DNA of 64,000 nucleotides from Limnanthes douglasii subsp. nivea (GCA_036936605.1 JAUPFV010000002.1:165904813-165968812); one strand, 5' to 3'. Shown: positions 25,255-37,235, counted from the first letter of the stretch. Program-made: numbers and translations. Notes: generated from the sequence alone by a model not told the origin.

Positions 25255-27610
25255 TGAGGGAATTGAAATTTGATAAATCTTGATTGGCACTGGTAGCTCA
25301 GCCAATATCTTATTTCTATCCATCTATAAAAAAAATGAACAACCCATCTGTTACTCTCCAACAGAATAAAACTATAGTAGGGTGTTATTGGGGAGTTCAA
25401 AATAGAGGGATTTATTGGCAAAGTACCGTTTAAAAAATGGTAAGAGTCTTGTTTGTGGTGGTGGATTGTTTGACCCCTTATAATGTCATATTCAGTAGAT
25501 CGTGTCTATCAAGGATGCATGCAGTTGCATCAATGATTCATCAGTGCTTAAAATACGCAGATGGAGGTCAAATAGGGGTAGTTTAGAGCAACTAGAAAGT
25601 GGTCAGAGAATGTTATGTCACTGTTCTTTCTCCAAAGTCTCTGTAGAATGTAGCAACTAAAAAGGAATAACGATTACTTGAGTCATCTTCTGATCCAGAT
25701 AAGATAGATGATCCAACAGAGACTCCTAGTGCAGTGATCCATATCGAAGATGTTGAAGTACGTAGCTTAACGGATGGGAAGTGCGTCATAATTGGGGCCA
25801 AATTTCCATCAAAATTAAAAGAAATGTTATTGTATTTCTTATCGAATAATTTGCATGTGTTCGTCTGGTGTAATGCATATGTGCTAGGTGTGTCAGTTAG
25901 TTTCATTAGTCACAAGCTATTTGTGTGATTCGATGGAGGACCTGTAATATAAAGAATAATAGTTTTTTATAGAGAGAAATCTGAAGCTATTGTTAAAGAG
26001 GTAGATTGACTAATAAAAGTGGGGCATGTACTGGAAAAAACAAAAATGCTAAATGGCGAATGTGTATTGATTTCACAGATTTCAACAAGGAATTTCCCAA
26101 TGATCTTTTCTTTGTTCCTCAGACTAATCAGTTGGTAGATTTCACCCCGGGAAATAAATTGTTATCTTTTATCGATGCTTTTGTTGGGTACAATTAGATA
26201 CAAATGAATCTGAATGACCATGATCATACCATGTTTATCACTGACGGGGGGCTGCACTATTACAACTTAATGTCATTTGGTTTAAAGAATGCCAAGGCTA
26301 CCTACTAGCGCTTGTCAACAAAGCATTTCCAGTCAGATTAGGAGAAATGTAGAAGTTTATATCGATGACATGATGGTAAAAAGGCTAAGGGAAGAGGATC
26401 ATCTACTTCACCTCGACTAAACTTTCTCTAATTTAGAAGCCATCAATTTGAAGATAAATCTAGAGAAATGTATTTTTGGAATGCGATCTGGAAATTTATT
26501 AGGGTACATTATTAATGAGAAAAGGATCTAGGCAGACCGAGGGAAAATAGATGCATTATTGGCTATGGACCATCCCTCGTTCACAAAAGAAGTTCAGATG
26601 TTAACTGGAAGGTTGGCAGCTTTGAGAAGGTTTATCTCAAGGTCATCGGATAAATGTGCACAATTTTTTCAAGTGTTGAGAAATGCCAAAAAATTCAATT
26701 GGTCCCCAAACTGTGATAAAGCGTTCCTTGAAATCAAGAGATGTTTATATTTGCCTAAAACTTTGTTCAAACCTGACATCAAAGAAAGATTCTATGTATA
26801 CCTGGTAATATCTGATCATCTTTGGAGTGCAGTATTAGTCCGGGAGGTTGACAATTACCCTCGCCCAGTTTATTACATTAGCTGAAGATTGTTGGATACA
26901 GCAGTAAGAAAAATGATGCCTTATTTTCAAGCACACTCAATCATAGTTTGAACTTCTTTTCCACTTAATATTATGTTGCAAAAACTGGATGTATATGGTC
27001 GAATGACCAACTGGTCCGTGGAATTTGTGGATTATGACATCGACTTTGCTCCTCGAACAGCAATCAAGGCACAAGCTATAGTATACTTCTTGGTTAAGTT
27101 CTATTCAGAAAGATCCAACGCAGAATCTTCAATAAATAAACCTTGTAAAGAATGGGTAATTTGAGCAGATAGAGGATCAAGTATGATTTGTGGTGCAACA
27201 ATTTATCTATTATCCCCCTTTGAAGATCTAATGTACCAAGCCATATGTTTTGGTTTCAAGGCATCAAATAATGAAGCTGAGTACGAAGTGATAATAACTG
27301 GGTTAATGTTTGCTCAAATATGTGGTGCCAAAAAATCTGATTGATAAGTGATTCATAGTTGCTCATACATCAAGCACGAGGATAATTCGAAGTTTGATGA
27401 TGGGACCTCTCAATTCTAATTTCAGGCCAAAAACTCTACAAGTCGGTGACCTCATTATGAAGAAATATTTTTCAAGGTTCGAGCAATAAGGCTACTGGAA
27501 AGTTATGTCCTAATTGGGAGGCCCATACAAGGGACACCACGGTGCTTTCCGCCTCGCTGACACATATAGTCGCGCCCTCAAACATTCTTCAGGTATAAGT
27601 TATTTAAAGT
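25255..27610 (+). pseudogene. Tat-lineage Ty3/gypsy pol remnant (protease, RT, two RNase H, integrase tail)
   Basis: Domains follow in order. The protease contains LIGTGSSANILFLSIYKK (about 25278; the usual active-site D is G here). RT contains NAKWRMCIDFTDFNKEFP and NKLLSFIDAFVGYN (26046-26196), then MNLNDHDHTMFITDGG and VYIDDMMVKRLREEDH (the YIDD box, about 26352), and LINLEKC-like and LLGYI blocks to 26520. The connection and gypsy RNase H show LTGRLAALRRFISRS (26598) through LQKLDVYGRMTNWSVEF and TAIKAQAIVYFLV (27090). The archaeal-type RNase H (27160-27370) has FGFKASNNEAEYEVIITGL. At about 27440-27610 a decayed integrase C-terminus reads QVGDLIMKKYF and GAFRLAD. The integrase core between is deleted. 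Multiple stops make it dead. Confidence 0.85.
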
Positions 27611-28180
27611 TTTATTACCACACTATATAATTTAGAAATGTGTTATTTCCCTTTTGATGGCGTGAATGGGTTTTTTAATGAGGCATCCGACTACCTTTAC
27701 TTCAAAGAATTTTTATTGCTTTCACCAATTTATGTGTTTGTGTCTTACCTCTCTCCCACCTTAGAAAGTATGAATGGATCAATGATCACGCCTACGAGCT
27801 ACACAAGGGGTCCTACTAAGCTCGAGTCAATTAAGTCGAATAATGAAATCGGGTTAATTGGCCACGCCCACTAAGGCTACGTAAGGGCCACATTGAGCCC
27901 AATACCGTATACCGGTATTAATAAGCAAACTGATAATATGTCAAGCCTATAAAGGCCACACAATAGGCCGAAATAGCAGCTTCCGCCAATAATCCTTGGT
28001 CACTTATGTCTTTGACCCTTCTACACCAACCTCGAAGTTTCCTACCCTCGGTTTCTCAAAAGTAGGATATAGAGCTCCTAGTCGGTAACCTCCACGGTTA
28101 GCTGCTCACCCAGAGGAGAAAATTTCTTAAACGGTCCCAATACCATCCTAGGGTTCAACTTAGTAATTCAAAAATAGTTC
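27611..28180 (+). repeat. Post-pol region, copy 1 of a dispersed repeat
   Basis: From about 27720 to 27990 this region aligns with 35230-35515: both have 'gaccacgcctacg.g.tacac', 'aattgaccac' or its variant, 'agcccaatacc', 'ccggtattaataagc' and 'aagcc.....ggccac'. Both copies are in the same orientation. It lies directly after the integrase tail and so is probably the 3' untranslated or LTR part of that Tat-lineage family. The two copies diverge after 27990. Confidence 0.65.
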
Positions 28181-28189
28181 AATTTTGAT

Positions 28190-30000
28190 TCTTTTCCATC
28201 ATACCTATCGCCACCTCCATGAATTTTGTCTCTCGCTCTTCTAACTCTTACTCCGCTTTCTTTAGCAATTCCAGCCTTTGTTGATCTTTCTCTAATTTTT
28301 CTTTCCCAATGGCCACTTTCAAATTGGTATTCTCTACGATCAGCTCCGCTATTCGCTCGGATTGGTCTTCTACCCTCTTAGTTGGGCCATATTTTGCATT
28401 ATCAGGCCGATACTTTGAGACATTAACCCACCATTCTTCCCGATCAGATCGTTGTTTTGCGCCAAAATAAAGAACTTCCGCTGACTAGTTCCAGGCACTT
28501 CTTTCGACACGAATCGCATTCATTAGCAACCCAGGATAGCTCACGTCGCAGCATTTTAGTTGTTCCAGCATAAACAACGATGGACGAGGCATCGTCATGC
28601 TCACGGGGGAAATCTTCTCAGTCAATGTACACCTAGGCAGCCTCACCAATATGACTTATATTTTGTACGAGGTTAAGCCTCACAATATTCACAAACAATG
28701 ATCCAGGCTCTACGCCCTTCACAAATTCTTCCATACACCGAGTTATCTCCTCGCGTATCTTTTTCTCCTTCACTGTGTATCACTATTTTCATCAGCTTTC
28801 TTTAATCTGTTATCGTCCTCGAGTGCTCCAACACGATCACCTCGGGTGCCTTACCATTTTCCTTCTATGCCTCTGGTAATGACATTTTTCCACCCTTTCT
28901 ATCCATCAGACCCTCACATGTCCCCTCGTCATCACCCACCAACGTGAACCTACATTATGATACTGATATAGCATTCAGTACAACATAATTCATTTTTAGC
29001 GGATGCCACACCTCCTCCTCACTCTTCTCATCATCTTTGCATTAAACGCCTACCAATATCCTTCAATCCTTTCTTTCTCGATTGTGCATGGTTATCTTTC
29101 TGCTGACTATTTCCTCTAACATCTTAAATCGTAAGCATCTCTTCCTCCCTTTCCGTTTTATCTCGAGAGGGTGAAGTATCTCATGTTTATCTTACCTTGC
29201 GACTCTGAGGCACCATAAACCCAACCCCTAGGTTATCTTACCCTTCCTCACACCATTCCTAGTGTTTTCCTTTACCTGTAAAATCAAATGACAATTCATA
29301 GAGTGTCACCAATTAACTATATTCATAATAACCACATGGTGCTTAATTCTCACACTTAGCCCTCTAGTGTCTCTCCAATTGAAGATTTACAATAGCACTC
29401 TAGCGCTCCTAATTCCCGGACACAAACAAAAATTTATGTTTCTAGTTCTTATCTAATGTGGGAAAATCCACGAATCTTCTTACCCATGTAATTTGGAGAT
29501 AGAAGAATTGAGAACAGGTTGGCCTTGAAACGTTAAATACAACTAAGAAATATGCCATACAGACGGGAATATCTAGTAGTTTAGAACTCAAAATTATGCT
29601 TAGCAGCATCCTTTAAACGTTGGGTGCCAGTTGCATAGGGCATATGTTTATGAAACTAAAAAAATCGCAAATAAAGGAGGGTAAAGGTAGTCGAAGACCC
29701 TAGTAAAAATTGGTCGTGTATAGGCATGTTTCATTCTCCCGGGCCTGATAAGGCTGCTCCCCGGGAACTGGCACGCTCACTATAACATCACTAGAGATAC
29801 CATATATAACCCTAAATTTATAGAGACCATCTTCATTCAAACACCCATATTTGGTTGTCACTCGCGCAAAGTACTCTTGCAGAAAGGAGGGACTTTCGAA
29901 CTCCGATTATGTGTCGTCACCAACGATGATACTTGTCCTCTTTTTCATCTTACCACCCTTTTTGGTGCCATCAGGATTGATTATATGACTGTAATGGTCC
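28190..30000 (-). pseudogene. Antisense accessory gene of a Tat-lineage element (putative gypsy-type transposon family)
   Basis: On the minus strand a decayed protein can be followed from about 30000 to 28190. Near the start are VSVPVPGEQPYQARENETCL and, after a stop, LRLPLPSFICDFFSFI followed by 'ICPMQLAPNV.RMLLSII', matching the 'RLP.P.F...L..F...P.Q..PN.WR.L..F' block of this family (about 29600-29790). At 28190-28500 is a coiled-coil stretch with QSERIAELIVENTNLKVAIG and KEKLEKDQQRLELLKKAE. Tat-lineage elements are known to carry extra ORFs antisense to gag-pol. Here it lies downstream of, and opposite to, the + strand pol. Stops and frame changes are frequent; the protein's function is unknown. 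Confidence 0.6.
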
Positions 30001-31555
30001 AACAACGCTTATCAGAGCAAACTAATAGCCAATTTATTATGCATTGAGCAGAGCTACTGGCGGGTGGGTATTCAAGGCAATTGACCAAGTTCGGGCGAGC
30101 CAATCTAAGTGGTCTCTGGAGAACCCCAAACCGACCGCCCCTAGTACTCTAAGCATACATGAATATCAATATAAGTTTCAATTATAAGTTCATTACATCT
30201 AAGATCTATGGTGCAAGTCGACGCCAAGGTTTTGTGCTCCGCAAAACAACAAAGAAGTGTTTTGCTTTTAGGGAATAAAATGGCCAAATAATTAAATGAG
30301 TTACAAAATAACTCGAAATTGATTTACCCTAGAGATTGGATACAAACCATGCATTATGAGACTTTAGTCGTAATCCACCCATTAATTAAAGTTGCAAGCT
30401 TCCCAAGAATCGAAGCGGCATAATCCCTCATACGACATCGTTGTGTCAGAACCGTCATGACGCACACGCCTTCTAAGAAATGACACATGTAATCATAATG
30501 TTGACAGTCAATCACATCGCTACCTGACATGCTAAACTTGCAGATCCTGTTTTTCGATTCATCACAACTATTTTTGTCCAATTCTTGTTTTCCATTGAGC
30601 ATTTGTTTTCAAAACCTACTCAATAGACTAGAGGGAGACCTGATAAGGTTTCTCTTGTCGGGGTAGATATTTTTGGGAAATATATGATTATATAGTATTA
30701 AACTGAGGCTTAACCAATGGGTTTTGACACTATATTGATTTGACCTACATATAACATATTTACGTCGTGCCCAACAACTAAATCAAGGCCTGACTGCGGG
30801 GGTTTCAGAACCATAACGAGACGACCGGAAAACCAACATACACATATCAAATCCAACAGCTAAGTAGAGGCTCAACCATAAGACATTTACGTCACCTCAC
30901 AAGGAACGATCGAGCATACATTTTGGGTAAATCCATGCACTATGTGCTTAAATTTTACCCATGCGATAACTTGACTTTAGTATAGGCCACCTGGAGTGAT
31001 CATACCAAGACGACCTGCGAAGCAACGTGCACATATCAAATCTGACGACCAAGTAGAGGCTTAACGATAAGACGTTGATGTCACCTCACAAGGAACGACC
31101 GAGCACAGGTCTTGGGGAAAGCCAGATGCTATCTACTTAAAGTTCACCCATGTGATAACCTGGCTACACAGAGGCCACCTGAAGAGACCAGCATGGTCTA
31201 GTCGAGATCTAAAAAAAACAAATGCCACCAGTTGTCGATGCCTACGAGGCGCAAACATGATCAACGTATAATAAAGAGTTTTAAATGAAGTCACGAGTTA
31301 TTAAAGGAAATTATGATGGAGGAGCCAGTGTAATGGGCTATGACTGAAGTAATGTCTTTAAATATAGTTTCACGATCTTAATAAATGAAATAATATACTT
31401 AGTGGGAGAGAGAGAGATTCTACGATGAGTAAAAGGATGATATTTTCTTCCTAGATTAATAAAGTACTACGTCGCAAATATATGTAAGATTCATCTTACA
31501 TAAATCCCCCGGGTTTTTGGTTTTGAGAGGGACCTCATAAAATATCTTTAAGTAA
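30001..31555. other. Retroelement-derived non-coding stretch with a 189-bp tandem duplication
   Basis: No domain was recognised. The minus-strand frame at 30354-30602 is open for 82 codons (with QRCRMRDYAASILGKLATLI) but resembles nothing I know. At 30821-31009 and 31010-31198 two units of about 189 bp repeat, with 'acgacc.g..aa.caac', 'gcacatatcaaatc', 'aagtagaggct.aac' and 'cacctcacaaggaacgac'. A partial third unit precedes them near 30740. Confidence 0.6.
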
Positions 31556-31559
31556 GCCT

Positions 31560-32110
31560 TTGTTGCGCTACCTTGGATCCAATGATTCTCAAGTAGTTCT
31601 ATCTATATAATCAGGAAGGATCTACCGATTGTGGCTACAAAAGCTTTGAATTGAAGAGTCTTGTTAGCATGATACTATTGGCAATCTATCATGATGGATT
31701 CTAAAGAGTTAGTTAGAAGATGTGGTCCTTGTTAGAGATTTGGAAACACAATACATGGAATCCTAGATCTATTACGACGGATAATGGCCCTCAATTCAAC
31801 AACATGGACATAGAAATATTTTGTACATCAAGAGGAATTCACTATTGTTTTTCATAAAATTTTTCATCCCAACGTCATTATCAAGGTTTAATGAGGAACA
31901 AGTACGCATCTAAGGTGCAAAGAATATAATTTAAAGTGGGGCATAAGGTTTTAAGAAAATTATTTTTACACACCAAAGACGAGAATGGCGCCAAATTAGG
32001 AAGGAACATACATGATGTGTGAAAAAATTAAATAGGGAATAATTTATCAAGAAGGAAACCTTTTGAGCCCCCTATGCAATATCAAACACTTAAGGTTATA
32101 TCTTGAATAA
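31560..32110 (+). pseudogene. Ty3/gypsy integrase remnant
   Basis: The stretch at 31770-31850 gives SITTDNGPQFNNMDIEIFCT then SRGIHYCFS, the integrase core block around the second catalytic Asp ('I.TDNG.QF'). About 31915-31960 gives KVQRI.FKVGHKVLRKLFLH and then NGAKLGRN, the start of the C-terminal domain ('F..GD.VLRK......GKL...WEGPY'). It ends in KVIS-stop at about 32106. The part between core and C-terminus is deleted. It is on the same strand as the pol at 25255-27610 and could be the missing integrase of that element or of a second copy. Confidence 0.75.
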
Positions 32111-32254
32111 ATATGTGTTGTAAATATTTACTTTGTTTTGATTCAATGTAAATATTTGGGGGCATACTCTTTCCTACCATGGTGGACCATGGAGGTTCTA
32201 ATGAGGAATCCGAATCATTATCAAGCTATCACATTTACCTATAAAAGTTGTTTA

Positions 32255-32940
32255 TAAGTATGCCTTCGAATTGATTACCTTTGAAAGGATTATGTATGTT
32301 AAGTTTGGTATGACTTCGAATGGATTACCTTCGAATTGCTTATGTGTGTTAAGTTTTGTATGCCTTCGAATGGATTACCTTCGAATGGCTTATGTATGTT
32401 AAGTTTTGTATTCCTTCGAATAGGTTGTGTATGTTAAGTTTTGTATGCATTCGAATGGATTACATTCGAATGGCTTATGTATGTTAAGTTTTGTATGCCT
32501 TCGAATTTATTAACTTTCAATGGCTTATGTATGTTATGTTTTGTATGTCTTTGCATGGACTACCTTCGAATGGCTTATGTATGTTAAGTTTTGTATGCCT
32601 TCGCATGGATTACCTTCGAACGGATTATGTATATGTATGTTAATTTTTGTATGCCTTCGAATGGATTACATTTGAATGGCTTGTGTATGTTAAGTTTTAT
32701 ATGCCTTTGAATGGATTACCTTTCAATTGTTTGTGCATGTTAAGTTTTTTATTCCTTCGAATGGATTACCTTCGAATGTCCTGTGTATGTTAAGTTATGT
32801 ATGCCTTCAAATGGAATACCTTCAAATGGTTTGTGCATGTTAAGTTTTTAATGCCTTCGAATAAATTACCTTCGAATGACTTGTGTATGTTAAGTTTTGT
32901 ATGCCTTCGAATTGATTACCTTCGAAGGGTTTATGTTGAA
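32255..32940. repeat. 50-bp minisatellite, about 13-14 units
   Basis: The unit is close to 'gtatgccttcgaatggatta' plus 'ccttcgaatggcttatgtat' plus 'gttaagtttt', 50 bp. It has an internal half-repeat (ccttcgaatgg twice per unit). Units differ by a few bases and one or two carry small indels. The array follows the integrase and precedes the antisense coiled-coil gene. This is the place where Tat-lineage elements are known to carry tandem repeats, which can spread as satellites. Confidence 0.9.
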
Positions 32941-33189
32941 AGATTAATTACCTTCGAATAAAGTTAAATAAGAAATCAACATAAGAATACATAAGGAAAT
33001 AAGCTAAACTGATGAGACGATAACTAATATAAAATGCCTTAGGTGACCCAAAGACTTAATAAAATTCGGGTAGAATGTCACAAAAATGTATTGTCCATAC
33101 CAAGGACTTATACAAAAATTTCCAATTAAAATCAAAAGGTTCTTTATATAAAAAAAGGACTTGCATAAAAACAACGACATAAAAATCTA

Positions 33190-34200
33190 CTGGCCTTTGG
33201 GCTCGTTCCCATCGGTATTTTCCTCTTCTCCTTCTTCTGAAATTTCACTTTTGGAGTTCTCGTCATCGTTGTTATCAGAAGCATCATTGGGTGAGTCTTC
33301 AGATATACCAAACTGATCGGCTATAGGCATGTTAAGGGGCAACAAACTATTTGGGACCAGTCCCTATAAATACCCAAGGGTTGTGGGGAACTTCTTATGG
33401 AATTCTAGCAGCATATCTGATTTGGTTGATACATCCCTCTTATGTAAGGAATCTATCACCTCATCAGCATATGCATCTATAGCATCAGCTGCCTCTTGGG
33501 TGGATTTCTCTTTGAGAGAGGCTATTCCATCTTCATGTTCTTTGATAAGAGCTTCTTGTGTGTTTTTCTCGTCGAATAAACGCTCAATGGTGGCTTTATC
33601 ATCAATTTGCTAGTTCTTCAATAAATTAATCTCCAAAAGGATGGATGATTGCAGTTTCCCATAATCAGATTGCAGCTTTTCATGATTAGATTTTGCTTTC
33701 ACCGACTCTTCTTTGACTGATTTGACCTATTGACATCGACAGTCAACTTTGGTTTTTTCCTCTTCGATAAAAGCATTCATATTCTTTTTCTCCTATTGAA
33801 AAGAAGTGATGATTTCAATTTGGAACCTCACTTGTCTCTCCAATTAAACAATTGGCCTCACATAACTCAACACTGAATACCTCAGTATATCGTTCTCCTT
33901 CGACAATTCAAAAGGAACCTCTTTGAACACCACGACGGTGGCGGTACTTGTAGATTCTGGGAAGTTAGTTTCAAAAGCGTCAAAGTCAAGCGCCTTCACA
34001 CATTCTATCGGGTTGACATCTCTGAACATCTTCCTTTCATAAGGGGGAAGTAGTGGAGAAGGAGGATCAGATACTGTCACTGGCTGAGGTGCAACAATAG
34101 GGATTCATGGAGGAGTAAAATTTGAATGGAGGACTATCTCCGAACGAGTTGAGGTATTCTTCCTCTTCTTGTCTCTTTTATTAGCAACTTCAGATTGATT
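33190..34200 (-). pseudogene. Antisense accessory gene of a Tat-lineage element, C-terminal coiled-coil part
   Basis: From 34200 downward the minus strand gives a basic segment (ANKRDKKRKNTSTRSEIVLH), then VSDPPSPLLPPYERKMF (34080-34030). Helical, heptad-rich stretches follow, including SVKEESVKAKSNHEKLQSDY and ERLFDEKNTQEALIKEHEDG, then AADAIDAYADEVIDSLHKRD. It ends in an acidic tail with DSPNDASDNNDDENSKSEIS before a stop near 33190. This is the long coiled-coil C-terminal half of the same accessory family found at 28190-30000. In-frame stops lie near 34110, 33840, 33785, 33735, 33610 and 33365. It lies just right of the 50-bp array. Confidence 0.55.
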
Positions 34201-34930
34201 TCTGACATCTCAAATCAGATAAGCAAAACAAATGAAAGAACATATACATACTATTAACATATTTTATTTAGTGCATAATATTAGTCAGCACTAAAGTGTT
34301 AGTTCATCATTACATGCTAAAGTGTTGTTACATGTACCATGACATACCCTTCACGCATTATCAAACTTGAATTGAGAAGCCAGTAAATTAGCCATGTGAG
34401 TATTAGGTAGAATATTAAGATAATCCTCTACTCTTAGAATATCATTTTCAATTTTTTCATAATAACATGCTACAGTTCTATATGTTGCCTCTCTGGCATA
34501 TTTATTCTTGGCTTTATGATGTGAATAACTGAAGGTATATTTCCTTGGAGAAGACGCTATTGTTGCATCAAATTAATGACTATGGTTTTCAACGTATTCA
34601 TAATACCAGCATAATATGATTTTGATAATGCATAGCCGTGGTTCTTAATATCCTCAATAGCTTGAGGGCTGGTGAAATACTTTGATGGAAACTCTGGATT
34701 ATGTACAGCCGGCATCCTCATGGAGAACGTTCATATTCCTAGCAGGAAAGGCAATATCACTCACAGGTTGGGCCTTTGGAAGAATATATCCAATGGATAT
34801 TTCAAAATTGAATATATAATATGATTTCGCCAATGGATATTTCAAAATTGTTTTTAGTGATTATAAATGATTTCGTTTTATAATTCGAACTTCCAAAAAT
34901 TTAATCTACAAAAGAGTTGTCAAGCTATTC
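34201..34930. other. AT-rich gap
   Basis: Probably the decayed upstream part of the antisense accessory gene, but no motif can be named. A short duplication of 'gccaatggatatttcaaaattg' type sequence, split by about 30 bp, lies at 34793-34850. Confidence 0.4.
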
Positions 34931-35235
34931 ACCACGTGATCTCCGTCGTATACGCTAGATAATCTCCATCGTGCTTAAAAAGGCTACAGGCCGAGTAATT
35001 TCTATTTTCATGGTCGACAAGACTATAAGTTAAGCAATCCATATCTTTGTGATAAAAAAAGGCTTTAAGCCAAATGACCTTCATCTCCATGATATAGATG
35101 GCTATGTGAGCCAAGTAATCTCCATCTCCATGGTAAAAAAAATGGTATAAGTCAAATGATCTTCATTTCCATGACTAAAAGGATTTAAGGCAAGTTATCT
35201 CCATCATATACACCAAATGATCTTTGTTTCCATCT
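34931..35235. repeat. Degenerate tandem repeat, about 50 bp unit
   Basis: About six units share 'gatctccatc...atggtaaaaa' and 'ggctataagccaagtaatct' themes. The best units run from about 34960 to 35210. Unit length drifts between about 45 and 60 bp and identity is moderate. It precedes the second copy of the post-pol repeat. Confidence 0.6.
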
Positions 35236-35515
35236 TCATATTTCGTAATTTTATGTGTCTATTGCATACTTCCCTCAATCCTTAAAATTATGCAAACAGG
35301 TCAGTGACCACGCCTACGGGGTACACAATGGAATATATTAAGCCCAGACCATTTGACTCGATTAATACGAATGGGCTAATTGACCACATCCACTGAGACT
35401 ACATAAGGGTCTCACTTAGCCCAATACCTTGTATCGGTATTAATAAGCGACTCATAATATATCAAGCCCTTTGGGGCCACGCAATTGGTCGAAACGGTCG
35501 CTCTCGCGAATTAGC
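35236..35515 (+). repeat. Post-pol region, copy 2 of a dispersed repeat
   Basis: This copy aligns in the same orientation with 27720-27990. Shared blocks include 'gaccacgcctacgggg', 'gggctaattgaccac', 'ttagcccaatacc' and 'tcggtattaataagcga'. In copy 1 the accessory gene lies to the right; here it lies to the left. At least two related elements must therefore be joined in this region. Confidence 0.65.
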
Positions 35516-36520
35516 TGAGTGGTATGAAAGGGGTATTCCTTGAATAGAAGAAATGAAGAACCGAGCAGATGCATATGTTGAGAGAGTGAAAGGACGAGCC
35601 AGAGAAAGACAATAATTTGAGCGCCCAACAAAGAAGCAGCCGAGCTTGATAAAGAGAAGAGATGAAACGCGATGCTAAACTGATAAAGTGACCCATGGTC
35701 AAAAGGGGCGAGCACGTTAATGACCCGAGCGACAAAAGTAAGATCGACTCAAGGATCAAGTGAACTGCAAAACCGCACAGGTTGCGCTGGGACCGACACG
35801 TTCTTAAAGTCGAGAAAAGAGACTGAGCGAAAAGACTACTGAACTGGGCTGGGTCGAGTAAGCGGTCGAAGCAGACCGAGCGCACTCCAAAAGAGAAACG
35901 GTTCAAACCATGATTTAATTCCCTTTATAACGCACTTAACCAAACCACTAAGCAACTTAGTCATAATTCAGGTTCCATGATTTAAATGCAGTTATGAATG
36001 TAATTAGTGGAGATAATGGTCATTGTCACCGCTCGTGAACAGGAGAGAAAGATATAAATAAAGGAGAAACCCTAAACAGATGTAACTTCTCTTCTAAGAC
36101 AATAATAGTTTTTCTACTTGGCAAATTCTTTGTTATTTCCCATAACAGGGTATATCCCACTCAAGCTACGCGATGGGCTATACATTGCTCAATCTTGTAA
36201 GAAAATGTTAGGATACCACAAAAGCTGAACAAACACATAGATATTCACTCATATAAATTATAACCATTCATTACGTCAATCGTTACCAAGCACATTCTCA
36301 TACAAACATCATTATGTTACTTACATGCTTACAATCTACACAAAGTCACCTACGACATTTGATAAATTTTCCAACACAAGGTTCATGACATTTACAACGT
36401 AACATACTCACACAAAGCAAGTACAATTATATATAGTCTAAACTTCATCTTTCAACAAATACTAGTACGGCTACACATACATATCCAACAAAAACATGAA
36501 GCATGCCTGATATGGTTGGA
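35516..36520. other. Non-coding retroelement debris
   Basis: The segment 36040-36130, with 'agatataaataaaggagaaa' and a 'cttctctt' run, looks like a U3/R boundary of an LTR, but its ends cannot be set. The minus-strand frames at 35452-35906 have no known motif. Between 36190 and 36520 only AT-rich sequence without signal is seen. Confidence 0.4.
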
Positions 36521-36529
36521 TATTGTTGG

Positions 36530-37235
36530 AAGACCATTGGGACAAAATCTGAAGGGGTAATTCGGACATATTCTACACCAAAATTTCAATGAAAAATAGA
36601 CCTAAGTGGATTATGACTCAACTGTGTGGTAAACCGTTTTAATTTTGGGCTTTGGAAACTTTGAAATGGATCCGAGTTTAAAGTCTGATCCGAACGTCCC
36701 ATGGAATACAAAATAAGAGTATAAATACCTCAACCAACCACATATAATAGGTTGGAATTTTTCTAATAATCTTAATAACAGACACACACCTCTTTTATCT
36801 CTTCATCTTCTACTTTAGAAGTTAATACCCTATTAAACAAAAGACCAAAAGTACCATTCGATCAAAAATAATCCACACCAATGTCGAAGAAGCGGGTTAC
36901 ATCCTAACAGCTTACTAATTGTTAGCTGTGATGAGGTCGGATTTATTTAACATTGCTTTACTGCATATATTGAAGGGCAGTACGGACATATCCAATACCA
37001 TACCACACTGAACAGTACGATCAAGTGGATTGTGACTCAGCAGGTTGCTGGTCATTTCCAGTCTTGGGCTTATGGTTTTTCAGACCCGATCTAAGTCCAT
37101 AATCCGACCCGGAAGGCCCACGAGTCACAAAATAAGTATAAATACCCCAACCACCTTCAATTACGAGGGTGAGAAAAACTTTACAGCTAGTATAAACCTC
37201 TTTCATCTCTCTATATTTCACTCTAACATTAAATT
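36530..37235 (+). mobile_element. Two tandem LTR copies of one family
   Basis: Copy A (about 36530-36860) and copy B (about 36950-37235) align along their length. Shared blocks are '.cagtacggacatat', 'caagtggattgtgactca', 'ttttggg(c/t)ttgg', 'tccga.c...ccca', 'acaaaataagtataaatacc', 'ccaacca' and a 3' part with 'cctctttcatctct'. The 'agtataaata' motif is a likely TATA box. A third, inverted copy lies at 15018-15215. They are short, roughly 300 bp, and have no open internal region between them. Confidence 0.65.

Noticed and set aside
30354..30602. Minus-strand frame of 82 codons
   Set aside because: Open but unrecognisable, and in retroelement debris; no promoter, splice or homology support. 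Mentioned in the stretch entry only.
35452..35906. Two overlapping minus-strand open frames
   Set aside because: Leu/Ser-rich translations without any known motif, in a probable LTR region; nothing supports a gene.
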